Assembly (NCBI GenBank): GCA_016785955.1
Contig: JAEUWH010000097.1
Span: forward strand, 23,865-87,864
Length of the DNA stretch: 64,000 nucleotides
Source of the DNA: Pseudobdellovibrionaceae bacterium
GTDB lineage: Bacteria; Bdellovibrionota; Bdellovibrionia; Bdellovibrionales; Bdellovibrionaceae
Direction of reading: 5' to 3'
Every line of letters begins with the position of its first letter. Position 1 is the first letter of the stretch. Below the pieces are notes generated by a model, which worked only from the letters and a program-made list of their open reading frames with translations, did no database searches and had not been told where the DNA came from. Shown here in pieces: positions 15,255 to 24,093 of the stretch. Position numbers and translations under genes: made by a program.

Positions 15255-18200
15255 TCAGTTCTTGGCCTCGGAACTCTGATCAATTTGACCTTCTGAATCA
15301 CCATGCTTCGTCAAATAAAACTTTTCAAGCTCCCCGCGGAAATATTTTCGCTCGAATTTTCGGTACGATTCATACTTCACTTGCGAGCCCAGAATTTCTA
15401 CTAATTTAGCCTCCGTTTCCGATTCGGCATCTTTCAATTTTTGAATTCCCTGCTCCAACAAATCTGTTCGTACATTTTCTTTCTTTTCCATCAACGATTT
15501 AACCAGCGTCTTGGACATTGCCACGACTTGAATCGATTTTTCCTCTTCGATTCTCCACGTTCTTAGCAAATACTCCATCGCCGCTTTACCAAACTTTTCA
15601 TTAAACGAAGTGCTCAGGTACAACTCATAGAACTGATCCGTATACAACACCAAGTCCACATACGAGTCTTTAACTTCAGGCTCGCGTTTAGGAATAAATT
15701 TCTTTGCGGCCAAATCTTTGATCGCCTCTTCTTTTTGTTCTGAAACCAAGGTCTGCACCGGATTTTGATTCTTAACCACTTTGAGATATGACATCTGAAT
15801 CAATGCAAATGAAACAGCCCCAATCAAAAAACCCATCGCCAACTGTTGAAACCGTTCGCGTTTTTGCTTCTTCAGCACCACATTGGTATCTTTCGTTAAC
15901 TGATTCGACTCTTCACTTGCCCCCAGAGCAATATGCGCCGTTTGCTCTTCCATCGTCGCTACAATTTTCTCTAACATCAAAGCCGACACGGCACTCAGCT
16001 TTTCTACGGGAATACTGCCCACCAGCGTTTTCTCGACCTGCTGGTGAATCTCCTTAGCCAAACGCTCTTTAGTTTTATGCAATTCCGACAACAAATCCTC
16101 TTTAGTCTTCTTCAACTTCTCCAGCTCAATAAGCTTCATTTGATTCACTTGCTCGTTTGTTTCCTTCATCATCTGTTGCTTTTCTATCTCTAGTTGAGAT
16201 TTTAACTTTGCCTTCTGACCTTCAAATTCTTTCTTTAAGCTCTCCAAACGATTATCATGAGTATCAATTTCAAATTTCATTTCGCCAACACGTTTTTCAT
16301 AAGCTTTCGATTCGCTCAACAAAGAGTCTCGGCCTTGTGTCAATAATGACACCTCTTTTTTCAAGTCCGACATTTGCGTCGTATTTTTTTGCACCTCAGT
16401 TTTAATATTTTCATGCTCCACACGTAGCACCTGATGATCCGACTCTAGTTTACCAAATACCGATTTCAATTCACCAATACGTGTTTCCAACAAAGCATTC
16501 TCATCGACAAGAGCCCTATTTTTATTTAAGAATTCCTCCTGCTTTTCACGTCGCCACACTTCGATATCTTTTTCTTTGTTAACTTCCGCCGCCGCCAGTT
16601 GGCTTTCACGCTGACTCCAATCGGCCTCACGTTTAACCTGCTCCCCTTCATACCACCTTTGCAATTCCACGCGTTTTTGCGACTCTAAATTTCTAAGCTG
16701 CACTTCACGATCATTCCAGTCTTTCTCATTTTTAGCCCGCATGTCGGCTTCCCAAGCTGATGCCTTCGCCCGCAGCTCGACATCCCATTCTGTCGTTTTA
16801 GCTCGAGTTTCCGAATCCCAAGTCGTCGTTTTAGCTCGCAGTTCCGACTCCCACGCCAAAGTCCGCTCTTTTGTAACACGCTCAAAAACGGCTAACTCAT
16901 CAGCCTTCTCTTTCTCTTGTTTACGCAAAACCTGTTCACGTTCATTCCAGTCTTTTTCATTTTTTGTTCGCGTCTCGGCAACCCAATCCAAAGTATCTTT
17001 TTTTATTTTTGATTCATAGTCTGCCAGATTCTTTTCACGCTCATCCAGCTCTTTCAATTTCGCTTCTCGATCCTTTTGAAGTTTTTGAAAAAATTCGTCT
17101 TCTTTTTTCTTCAAACCACCGTGAAATTCTTGAAGTTCCTTCGTCTTACGCTCTTCTTCTACTTCCAAATCCATATAACGAGCTGAAATATCTTTTTCTG
17201 CTAACTCCTGACGTTTCCGCAGGCGCTCTTCAAAATCACCACTTTTTTCAACAAGGTGCTTTTCAAGATTGGCTTCTTTTTGCTTTATCTCGTCTTCAAA
17301 TATTTTACGTTTTTCAATTTCTTCTTTTTCATATTTCAACGCTACTAATTTTTTTTCTTCTTCAAGATCTTTTAATTCGTCCGCGCAGCGCTTAACATCC
17401 AGATTCAGTTGCGAGACTTCTTTTTTAAGCCGCTCGATATCCTGCGACGATTCCTTTTTAACTTGATCGACCTCGCTCTTCGCGACTAAAACCATTTTTT
17501 CGCGCTCGACCTTACTATTCTCTTCCGCTTCTCTTAACAACGCTTGAACCTTCTTTTGTGCTTCACGATCAGTTCGTTGCAATAAAAGTTCTTTTTCTTT
17601 TTCGGCATCGTTAAGAATTGCCTTCTTAAGGTCCTCAATTTCCAACAATGATTTATTCTTAAATTGTTCTAGCTCGCGATGAGCATACTCGCGCATTACG
17701 GTGACTTTTTCTCGCGCTTCTTCTACCATTTTATTAGAAAGAGTTTCATTTTCTTTTAAAACGCGCTCACCGTCAGACTGCGCCTCTTCAATTTTATTTT
17801 TGTAATAGTCATCGGCTTCCTTTTTATAGCCGTTGGCCTTTTCGTATATTTCTTGAACTTTCTTTTGTGCGTCTTCCTGAGCCTCATTGATAACACCAAC
17901 ACCCTTGCGTTTAGCATCTTGAACAATCTGGTTAGATTGCATGGAGGCATTTTGTAAAATTTCGTCTTGCTTCAACAACGTCGCGTTTTCTATCGATGTG
18001 GATTTATTCTCGGCAATCTTGATTAACTTATCATGACTATCCTGCGCTAACTTCACAATTTTTTGAGCTTCCGCATGAGCCCCTTGAATCAAACGTAATA
18101 AACCATCACGCTCATCCTTGGGTAACTGACTTTTAACTACATCTTCTTTTTTAAAACATTTTTCTAGTAAATTAAAAGAAAGGTAAATCTCGGACTTACC

Positions 18201-18479
18201 TACTTTTACTTTATCTCCGGGCTCGACACTGACCGTTTTCTGTGCGGGAATCTTTTGACCATTTACAAACGTCCCATTCGCCGACCCCTGATCTTCAATC
18301 CATATTCGATCATGCTTCAACGTGATAATAAGATGAATGCGACTGATGTCGGGATCACTAAAAGCAATCGTAGCATCTAAAGATCGACCGACCGTAAATG
18401 AACTATCGTCGACTATTTTATAGTCGACGTCTTCACCTTGCTGGATTGTCACAATAAAAACTTGTATACTTTTAGCCAT
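15255..18479 (-). CDS. FHA-domain coiled-coil membrane protein, third gene of a stator-like module
   Basis: This 1074-residue protein has an N-terminal forkhead-associated (FHA) domain at about 25-100 (FTVGRS, SRIHLII, DQGSANGTFVNG), which in known proteins binds phosphothreonine peptides. Residues 120-860 are an almost unbroken charged coiled coil, including repeats of the type RAKTTTWDSETRAKTTEWD. One transmembrane helix lies near 882-902 (LAMGFLIGAVSFALIQMSYL), followed by about 170 mostly helical residues, likely periplasmic. So the FHA and coil face the cytoplasm. It follows a MotA/ExbB-like and a MotB/OmpA-like gene in the same direction, suggesting a cytoplasmic arm of an ion-driven complex under phospho-signal control. 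This interpretation is inferred; no described family with this layout is known to me. Confidence 0.85.
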   Translation of the reverse strand: MAKSIQVFIVTIQQGEDVDYKIVDDSSFTVGRSLDATIAFSDPDISRIHLIITLKHDRIWIEDQGSANGTFVNGQKIPAQKTVSVEPGDKVKVGKSEIYLSFNLLEKCFKKEDVVKSQLPKDERDGLLRLIQGAHAEAQKIVKLAQDSHDKLIKIAENKSTSIENATLLKQDEILQNASMQSNQIVQDAKRKGVGVINEAQEDAQKKVQEIYEKANGYKKEADDYYKNKIEEAQSDGERVLKENETLSNKMVEEAREKVTVMREYAHRELEQFKNKSLLEIEDLKKAILNDAEKEKELLLQRTDREAQKKVQALLREAEENSKVEREKMVLVAKSEVDQVKKESSQDIERLKKEVSQLNLDVKRCADELKDLEEEKKLVALKYEKEEIEKRKIFEDEIKQKEANLEKHLVEKSGDFEERLRKRQELAEKDISARYMDLEVEEERKTKELQEFHGGLKKKEDEFFQKLQKDREAKLKELDEREKNLADYESKIKKDTLDWVAETRTKNEKDWNEREQVLRKQEKEKADELAVFERVTKERTLAWESELRAKTTTWDSETRAKTTEWDVELRAKASAWEADMRAKNEKDWNDREVQLRNLESQKRVELQRWYEGEQVKREADWSQRESQLAAAEVNKEKDIEVWRREKQEEFLNKNRALVDENALLETRIGELKSVFGKLESDHQVLRVEHENIKTEVQKNTTQMSDLKKEVSLLTQGRDSLLSESKAYEKRVGEMKFEIDTHDNRLESLKKEFEGQKAKLKSQLEIEKQQMMKETNEQVNQMKLIELEKLKKTKEDLLSELHKTKERLAKEIHQQVEKTLVGSIPVEKLSAVSALMLEKIVATMEEQTAHIALGASEESNQLTKDTNVVLKKQKRERFQQLAMGFLIGAVSFALIQMSYLKVVKNQNPVQTLVSEQKEEAIKDLAAKKFIPKREPEVKDSYVDLVLYTDQFYELYLSTSFNEKFGKAAMEYLLRTWRIEEEKSIQVVAMSKTLVKSLMEKKENVRTDLLEQGIQKLKDAESETEAKLVEILGSQVKYESYRKFERKYFRGELEKFYLTKHGDSEGQIDQSSEAKN

Positions 18480-18571
18480 CTTTTATCCTAATTCGATTAC
18501 TTTAAAGCCGCCCACTTGGCATCAAAACTGGCAAAGCCTACGGCCTTAAAATACTCGGCGCTTGCGTACAT

Positions 18572-19519
18572 TTAAGAAGCTTTTGTTTTCTTCAACTCGT
18601 CTGTCTTTACCAACTCATCTAAATCACGTACACGAGCTGCCTTGGCGATTTCCAAATTAATAGACTCTTCCGCCAACGCATCTTGTGGATCCTTGTGTTC
18701 ATCAAATAATTTTTCATTTGATGGATAATCATTGTTATCACTGCGATACCATAACAAATCTAGCGATGTTTCAAAACGATCCACCATAGAGACAAATACA
18801 CGATCCGGAGAAAATATCGTATTGATAAAATTCAATAGTAACGAAAAAGCGATACCAAAAATCGATGACTTCATCGCAAACGAGATCTCAAACAAGAAAC
18901 GATCCATGACGTCTTTGGTTCCCGCCGCATCTTGCAAATTCATCAACCCCAACTCGGGAAGGCCTTTCGCAATACCGATAAATGTTCCCAAGATACCCGC
19001 CACAACAAACAAACCCGGCAAAATTGAAACGATATCATTCAGTCCCGAGATCGGAAAAACCCCAAACACTCGGTTAAAACACGGATTATGATGAAACGTT
19101 GCGCGCGTAATATGCAACAACTTGGGTGTATCATTGGTCCATTTTAGAAATTTCAGTTGCTTCAAAATGTCTTTCACCAACCAAGCACAACCTTGCTTTA
19201 CCAACCAAATACGATCACTCCAACGCATCACCTTGTCACGCTGACGACGCATCATGCGATCGCGAACCTCAAACGTTTCATAGTATGTTCTTTCTAAGAT
19301 TTTTTTAGACAGAACATAGAACGACACTTTGTTTGTTGTTCCCGGTTGCTGACTTTCCATAAAGTGAGACACACGTTTTTCAAACTCACGTGAAAACCAT
19401 TCGTGACGTTTGACCGTGTACCAAATCATGAATCGAAGGAAGGCGCCAACAACAAAGACGACTCCCATCACCCAAGGCAGACTGAGTATAAAATATTCAG
19501 TTAAAGTTTTTGTTCCCAT
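18572..19519 (-). CDS. MotA/TolQ/ExbB-like proton channel protein
   Basis: The start at 19519 gives 315 residues; GGAG lies 7 nt upstream, whereas the ATG at 19525 abuts it. Three membrane segments are visible: about 11-33 (LPWVMGVVFVVGAFLRF), 161-186 (SILPGLFVVAGILGTFIGIAKGL) and 216-235. The second, with the GTFxG motif, and the third match the MotA/TolQ/ExbB family, whose members form pentameric proton or sodium channels around a MotB-like pair. The large region between TM1 and TM2 is basic and cytoplasmic. The partner gene lies 16 nt upstream, so the two are surely coexpressed. It has one membrane segment fewer than true flagellar MotA, so it resembles the three-TM ExbB/TolQ layout. Confidence 0.85.
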   Translation of the reverse strand: MGTKTLTEYFILSLPWVMGVVFVVGAFLRFMIWYTVKRHEWFSREFEKRVSHFMESQQPGTTNKVSFYVLSKKILERTYYETFEVRDRMMRRQRDKVMRWSDRIWLVKQGCAWLVKDILKQLKFLKWTNDTPKLLHITRATFHHNPCFNRVFGVFPISGLNDIVSILPGLFVVAGILGTFIGIAKGLPELGLMNLQDAAGTKDVMDRFLFEISFAMKSSIFGIAFSLLLNFINTIFSPDRVFVSMVDRFETSLDLLWYRSDNNDYPSNEKLFDEHKDPQDALAEESINLEIAKAARVRDLDELVKTDELKKTKAS

Positions 19520-19535
19520 GTCCATTCTCCTTTAA

Positions 19536-21185
19536 TTATTTCTTTCCATCCATACTGAAGCGAATAACCACCCGTTGCGACTTCTTACAGTCATTGGCTT
19601 TGCAGAAATCAGTGCCCGGCTTAACGTCCTTCACTTTCATCACTTCCAAAAAGCTTCGCCCAGAGACTTTCATAACCGGGTACATATCTTTTTGATGGTC
19701 AAACTCCATCGTCTTATCATCCAAAATATGACTAAAAATCGACTTCGCCCGTTTGTAACTTAAATCCATATTATACTTGAGCGCCTCTTTATCTTTTTTC
19801 GCGCTTGATTTAGGGTCCACAAATTTACCGCCATAAGTCGGCGACGCAAAACCCACAATCTCGACCGCCGAGATTTTGTCTTTTACTTTGTCATTACCAA
19901 ATAGGGATTTCGCATAGACAGGCATCGCTTTTTCGAGAATTGATTTCATGTCTGAATTCAACTTTGCCGAGTCTGTTTCGAAGTAGGCATCACCGAAATC
20001 AAGCATCACCTCGCCTGTTTGTAAATCGATGTCCGCCTTCACACCCGCTTTTTCAAAACCTTTTTTAATTTCATTAGCTACGTCTTTCCGCAAATCCCGC
20101 TCTTCCAAAGCTTTCTTCAACTCGCGCTCTTTTTCACCCAAGTCGCGACTCATTCCCGCCAACTTATCACCCAGCTCTTTCTCTTTGGCTTTTGCACTCG
20201 CTTCAAATTCAGCCAATTTTTTTGCTTTTTCCGCCGCACCCATTTTCGCGCCACGAAGCTCGTTTTCAAGTTTAGCCTTGTCTCTGGCTTTTTCGGCCTC
20301 GAACTGTCCCTTCATTTGATCCATCTTCTGAGCATACTCACCATCAAGACCTTCTAACTTTGACTTCAAATCACCCACTTCATTACTTTTTGTATTCAGC
20401 TCATTTTTAGTCTTTGCTAAATCCGACGACAACTGCCCCAAACGCGTTTGCGAATGCTTTAGATCCGTTTCACTGCTGGCTATTTGCTCGTTTAATTTAT
20501 CAATGCGGTTTTGATTGTCGTTTTGAAGTTGCGAGATTTTTTGTTCGTACGCTTTTTTGGAAATTTCTTTGTTTTTAAGCGCGTCTTTCAATTCACTCAT
20601 CTTGGTGTCAAGTTGCTCTTGCGCCTTAACAATTTTTTGCTCGTTATCCGCAATCAATTTCTTTTTCAAATCTACTTCTTCATTCAAAGATGCAATTTGC
20701 TCTTCTTGAGACGCAATCGTGTCGTCCTGCTCGCCGATAATATTATCACGTCGAGTAATTTTTGTTTTCGCCAACGCGTTGGCGTTGATGATACTTTTCA
20801 CCATCTGCTGATATTGATTTAAAGCGTCTTCTTTTTTCGAATTATCGTTCGCCGCCTGTCTGAGACGCTCTTTCTCATCCTTTGCTTCTTCCTTAAGCAA
20901 TGTCAATTTATCCAAAAGCTCGACATAGCGATCCATCTCGGACTGACTAGCCTCTTCTTTCATAGCCTGCTTAGCGGTTGAATTATATATCGCAATTTGA
21001 TTTTCCAAATCGCGTATTTTCTGAGCTTGTTGCTCTTGATTCACGCCGGACATATTGGTTTTCAGTGAAGACGTGACGTACAAGAGTAGAAAAATCGTCG
21101 ACAATCCCAAGAACAAATCCGAGTAGGAGGTCCAAAAATGGCCATCGTCTTGGTGATGTTTGTGTTTATCGTAATTGAATGACAT
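19536..21185 (-). CDS. MotB-like protein with long periplasmic coiled coil and OmpA domain
   Basis: The start at 21185 has GAGGA 5 nt upstream and gives 549 residues; the ATG at 21251 has no ribosome site. A single membrane helix lies at about 17-39 and carries Asp23 (FWTSYSDLFLGLSTIFLLLY), the position of the proton-carrying Asp of MotB. A coiled coil of some 300 residues follows, about six times the usual spacer. Residues 375-545 form an OmpA-like peptidoglycan-binding domain (AYFETDSAKLN, VEIVGFASP, LSYKRAKSIFSHI, SQRVVIRFS). MotB/PomB is usually near 310 residues. The length suggests it reaches far into the periplasm. It heads an operon with the ExbB-like and FHA genes. Confidence 0.88.
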   Translation of the reverse strand: MSFNYDKHKHHQDDGHFWTSYSDLFLGLSTIFLLLYVTSSLKTNMSGVNQEQQAQKIRDLENQIAIYNSTAKQAMKEEASQSEMDRYVELLDKLTLLKEEAKDEKERLRQAANDNSKKEDALNQYQQMVKSIINANALAKTKITRRDNIIGEQDDTIASQEEQIASLNEEVDLKKKLIADNEQKIVKAQEQLDTKMSELKDALKNKEISKKAYEQKISQLQNDNQNRIDKLNEQIASSETDLKHSQTRLGQLSSDLAKTKNELNTKSNEVGDLKSKLEGLDGEYAQKMDQMKGQFEAEKARDKAKLENELRGAKMGAAEKAKKLAEFEASAKAKEKELGDKLAGMSRDLGEKERELKKALEERDLRKDVANEIKKGFEKAGVKADIDLQTGEVMLDFGDAYFETDSAKLNSDMKSILEKAMPVYAKSLFGNDKVKDKISAVEIVGFASPTYGGKFVDPKSSAKKDKEALKYNMDLSYKRAKSIFSHILDDKTMEFDHQKDMYPVMKVSGRSFLEVMKVKDVKPGTDFCKANDCKKSQRVVIRFSMDGKK

Positions 21186-21362
21186 AGAATCCTCTTCTCT
21201 TAACTTTAATTCAGAGTTTTTCTTCGATTTACTGATCCCTTCATCGTTCATTTATGTGGATTTCTTGAGGTCCAGACAGGTGAAAGAAGTTTTTAGGTCC
21301 TAGGTCCTAAATTACCATAACTATTCCTTGATTTTGGTCTAGGTTTAAAGAATCATTTACTC

Positions 21363-22526
21363 ATGCAGACGCGCACATTACTGTTTCTATTTTTCATAAC
21401 CATGTCCTATAGCAAATTTGCATTTACCTATCCGGACTTTGTGGGTTACGGCTACACTTCATGCATGCTTTGTCACTACAACGGTCATGGCAACGGTCCG
21501 CTTACTGATTACGGCCGCGGTGTTTTTGCTTCGGAAATTGCGTCCAAAGGCTATATCGACCCAAAAATCACCGACGAACAACTTTCGGAAAGCGGTGGTT
21601 TTCTGGGTAAAAAACCTCTTCCCTGGTGGATACGACCTGGGTTGAAGTACCGCGGACTTTGGTTTCAGACAAATCCCGGCAGCCAACAGACCATGAAAAA
21701 ATATGTCCACATGCAAGCCGATGCCAGCGTTGCATTTATCTTCGATCAAGATCAAAAATATATTCTGGTGGGCAGCTATGGCTACTACCCAGTTCCCGGC
21801 AGCCTACGCAACGACCCCAACAAACCTTCCGATTGGCTTTCTCGCGAGCATTATTTTCGCTGGATGAAAAACGACAATCTGACTTTGTTTTTTGGCCTTA
21901 TGGATAAAGCCTTTGGCATTCGCATTGTCGACCACACGGCTTATTCGCGGGCTAAAGTGGGCGTCGCTCAAAATGACCAAACCTATGGTGTTATGGCTAT
22001 GTACAAAAAAGAGCCTTGGGAGTTCACACCTCACGTATTTATTGGCAACCTGGCTCAGAGTTCAGATCAACGGCAAAAAGGTTTTTCATTCGTCGCTGAA
22101 CGCGACATGCATCAGTATTTTCGAGTTGGCGGCTCTGCCATGCTGTCTGAAAATAACTATGTCAATTGGACGCGTCTGGCTGGGCACAGTAAATTTGGAT
22201 ATGGCAAAGGGAATAGTTTACTTACAGAGGTTGGTTTAATCATGAACAAACCCAAAACCACCGCCGGAAAAACAGGCGGCTATGGAATGGCACAAAGTTT
22301 GGCTCTGATCAAACGCGGCTATTTCTTTTTATCACAAGTAGAATATTACAACCAAACACTGTCGACAAAATCGGCGGATAATTTAAAATGGACCTTTGGA
22401 CTTTTAAGCTTTCCGTATTTAAAAACAGAATTCAGACTCACCGTCGTCAACGGTCGGGACTTATCAGATGAAACGGTTGTGGGTGACTCATGGACGGTAC
22501 AAACTCAAATACACTTTTCGTTGTAG
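21363..22526 (+). CDS. Exported protein with one haem c motif and a beta-rich C-terminal part
   Basis: The 387-residue product has a short signal peptide (LLFLFFITMSYSKFAF) and one haem-attachment motif, C34-M-L-C-H38, near the mature N terminus, in the context YTSCMLCHYNGHGNGPLTDYGRG. Residues 75-387 consist of alternating strands with many aromatics and glycines (AKVGVAQNDQTYGVMAMYK, FRVGGSAMLSENNYVNW), ending VQTQIHFSL, with a terminal aromatic two residues from the end. That is typical of an outer membrane beta barrel. A haem domain fused to a barrel could move electrons at the cell surface; this is inferred. It is followed 10 nt later by a second barrel-like gene. Confidence 0.78.
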   Translation: MQTRTLLFLFFITMSYSKFAFTYPDFVGYGYTSCMLCHYNGHGNGPLTDYGRGVFASEIASKGYIDPKITDEQLSESGGFLGKKPLPWWIRPGLKYRGLWFQTNPGSQQTMKKYVHMQADASVAFIFDQDQKYILVGSYGYYPVPGSLRNDPNKPSDWLSREHYFRWMKNDNLTLFFGLMDKAFGIRIVDHTAYSRAKVGVAQNDQTYGVMAMYKKEPWEFTPHVFIGNLAQSSDQRQKGFSFVAERDMHQYFRVGGSAMLSENNYVNWTRLAGHSKFGYGKGNSLLTEVGLIMNKPKTTAGKTGGYGMAQSLALIKRGYFFLSQVEYYNQTLSTKSADNLKWTFGLLSFPYLKTEFRLTVVNGRDLSDETVVGDSWTVQTQIHFSL

Positions 22527-22535
22527 GAAATCACG

Positions 22536-23540
22536 ATGCGATTTGAAATTCTTTTTTTATTTATTATTTTCAGCTTAGGCATTAATCATGGCCAGCGTGC
22601 TCAGGCGCAAAATTATATCGATATCGACTTAAGCCCACCTAAAAAGACGCCACCACCAAAACAACAAAAACCCACAGCCAAAAGCACAAACTCAACACCA
22701 GCCAAGCCACCCCAAACACCTCGTAAAAAAACGGCGCCCGCACCCACAACGGCTAAAAAAGTAAAACCCAAACCCGCAACACCCCCCCCGGCATCGCCAG
22801 CGGCGACACCGAAACCATTGCCGCTACCAAAATCAGTCCTCGTTGCTCCACAAAAACCACCACCGACACCTCCTCCTGCGGCTACACCCGTCGTCAAACC
22901 ACCTCCTGTCGAACCAACACCCATCCCTAAGATCGAACCTCCTATTGCTAAACCCGAACCTCCACCACCTCCGCCCCCCGAAGAAAAACAAAAAATGCAA
23001 GTGGATAACTTCGAAGAAGAAGCTAAGAATTTTCGAAACCGCCATGCCTTTTCAGTCGATTACACAACTTGGTATGAGACTTTAAAAATCAGAAGTAGGT
23101 CAACGACCGCCATGATGGAAGGCAACAGTCACTATTTTGGTGTCGCATTCAATTATGATTTCACCTACTATCGCGAAAACTGGGGCGCCGCCATCAGTGT
23201 AGGGGGCGTGACCGGAAACGCCCAAGCGGGAACCAAAGACTCTGGTGATTACTATGAACGTCGTATTGTGTGGACAGGATTTCGCGGCGGCGGCCGATTG
23301 TTCTACCGCGCGAACAACCGAATTGAACTCGGCCTGGGATTCATGGCCCAATCTAAAAATACAAAATGGCCAGAGGAAGAAAACTTTTCAATCATCCCCC
23401 AAGCCAATCCCCATTATTTTTATTACTTAGACACCCGCTGGCGCATCAATTACCGCTACGAAATTATTCAATCTTTTGGAACTCATTTACGAAGCTACGC
23501 TTTAGCCTGGCTCCTGGGAGTCAGTTACACATTAAACTAG
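22536..23540 (+). CDS. Proline-rich exported protein with C-terminal beta barrel
   Basis: After a signal peptide (FLFIIFSLGINHGQRAQAQ), residues 30-150 are dominated by proline, lysine, alanine and threonine (for example KKTPPPKQQKP, PPPPPPPEEKQK), a stiff extended linker like that of TonB. The last 170 residues (from about FRNRHAFSVDYTTWYE) show alternating beta strands ending WLLGVSYTLN, as in an outer membrane barrel. The linker might span the periplasm or bind peptidoglycan. It probably forms an operon with the upstream haem-motif protein. Confidence 0.75.
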   Translation: MRFEILFLFIIFSLGINHGQRAQAQNYIDIDLSPPKKTPPPKQQKPTAKSTNSTPAKPPQTPRKKTAPAPTTAKKVKPKPATPPPASPAATPKPLPLPKSVLVAPQKPPPTPPPAATPVVKPPPVEPTPIPKIEPPIAKPEPPPPPPPEEKQKMQVDNFEEEAKNFRNRHAFSVDYTTWYETLKIRSRSTTAMMEGNSHYFGVAFNYDFTYYRENWGAAISVGGVTGNAQAGTKDSGDYYERRIVWTGFRGGGRLFYRANNRIELGLGFMAQSKNTKWPEEENFSIIPQANPHYFYYLDTRWRINYRYEIIQSFGTHLRSYALAWLLGVSYTLN

Positions 23541-23582
23541 GGAACGGCCCTCCTTGAGTGAGTGGACCTAAAGCAAATACCA

Positions 23583-23655
23583 AGTGGTAGCGCTTAACCA
23601 GAAGATCCTCTGACTCTCTGAACTGGCTAAAGTTAAGCACTTAAATACTACCACT
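23583..23655. repeat. Long two-part inverted repeat between convergent genes
   Basis: AGTGGTAG (23583-23590) pairs with CTACCACT (23648-23655), and inside it GCTTAAC (23592-23598) pairs with GTTAAGC (23632-23638). No T tract follows on either strand. It could be a bidirectional terminator or a small structured RNA. Confidence 0.5.
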
Positions 23656-23676
23656 CAGTAGACGCAGCTTCAGTTT

Positions 23677-24027
23677 CTATAAGGAATTAATCCACGCTTT
23701 AATTTCTTTGATTTCCGTGTACGTCAATGTCGGTTGCCCCGGCGGCATATCACCGGCTTGTCCGACGTCATTACCTCGAATGCGAGTGTATAAACTTGAG
23801 TTTGCGGGCGAGCCCTTAAACACAAGACCTTTTTTGACATAATCATCCGAAGAGTAAGTTGCCCACGTATTGTGACAGCTTAAACATTTACTCTGAACAA
23901 TCTCCATGGCCGATACAAACTCGGCTGTCCCTACAATAGAGCCGCCATCTGAACTGCTAGAGTTTTTGACTTTTCCGCAGCCTAATATTCCCAAACCCAA
24001 AAAAAACAACACAAGAACTTTACACAT
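23677..24027 (-). CDS. Small c-type cytochrome lipoprotein
   Basis: The 116-residue protein has a lipoprotein signal with Cys17 in LGILGCGK. After a serine linker, a single haem motif C48-L-S-C-H52 follows, and a likely distal methionine lies in GDMPPGQP. The C terminus (TYTEIKEIKAWINSL) is the closing helix common to small cytochrome c domains. The same PPxG and I..W.. pattern occurs in the two larger haem lipoproteins upstream in this cluster. It probably carries electrons at a membrane face of the periplasm. No strong ribosome site precedes the ATG. Confidence 0.85.
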   Translation of the reverse strand: MCKVLVLFFLGLGILGCGKVKNSSSSDGGSIVGTAEFVSAMEIVQSKCLSCHNTWATYSSDDYVKKGLVFKGSPANSSLYTRIRGNDVGQAGDMPPGQPTLTYTEIKEIKAWINSL

Positions 24028-24093
24028 CTAACATCAGTGTATTCTGTTTTTTTACGAGGGGCAAATCCTTCATCAGACTTTCGTTAAGTCGAG

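Noticed and set aside
15788..17466. Several plus-strand open frames opposite the coiled-coil gene
   Set aside because: They arise from the biased Glu/Lys codons of the real gene and lack ribosome sites and family resemblance.
20029..20319. Plus-strand frame opposite the OmpA/MotB-like gene
   Set aside because: Antisense of the alanine/lysine-rich coiled coil; serine/phenylalanine-rich with no start signal.
15255..21185. Zorya anti-phage system
   Set aside because: ZorA- and ZorB-like proteins are suggested, but no ZorC, ZorD helicase or ZorE nuclease lies nearby; the third gene is an FHA-coiled-coil protein instead.
22613..22924. Glycine-rich open frame opposite the proline-rich gene
   Set aside because: It is the complement of the proline codons (CCN/NGG) and has no start signal of its own.
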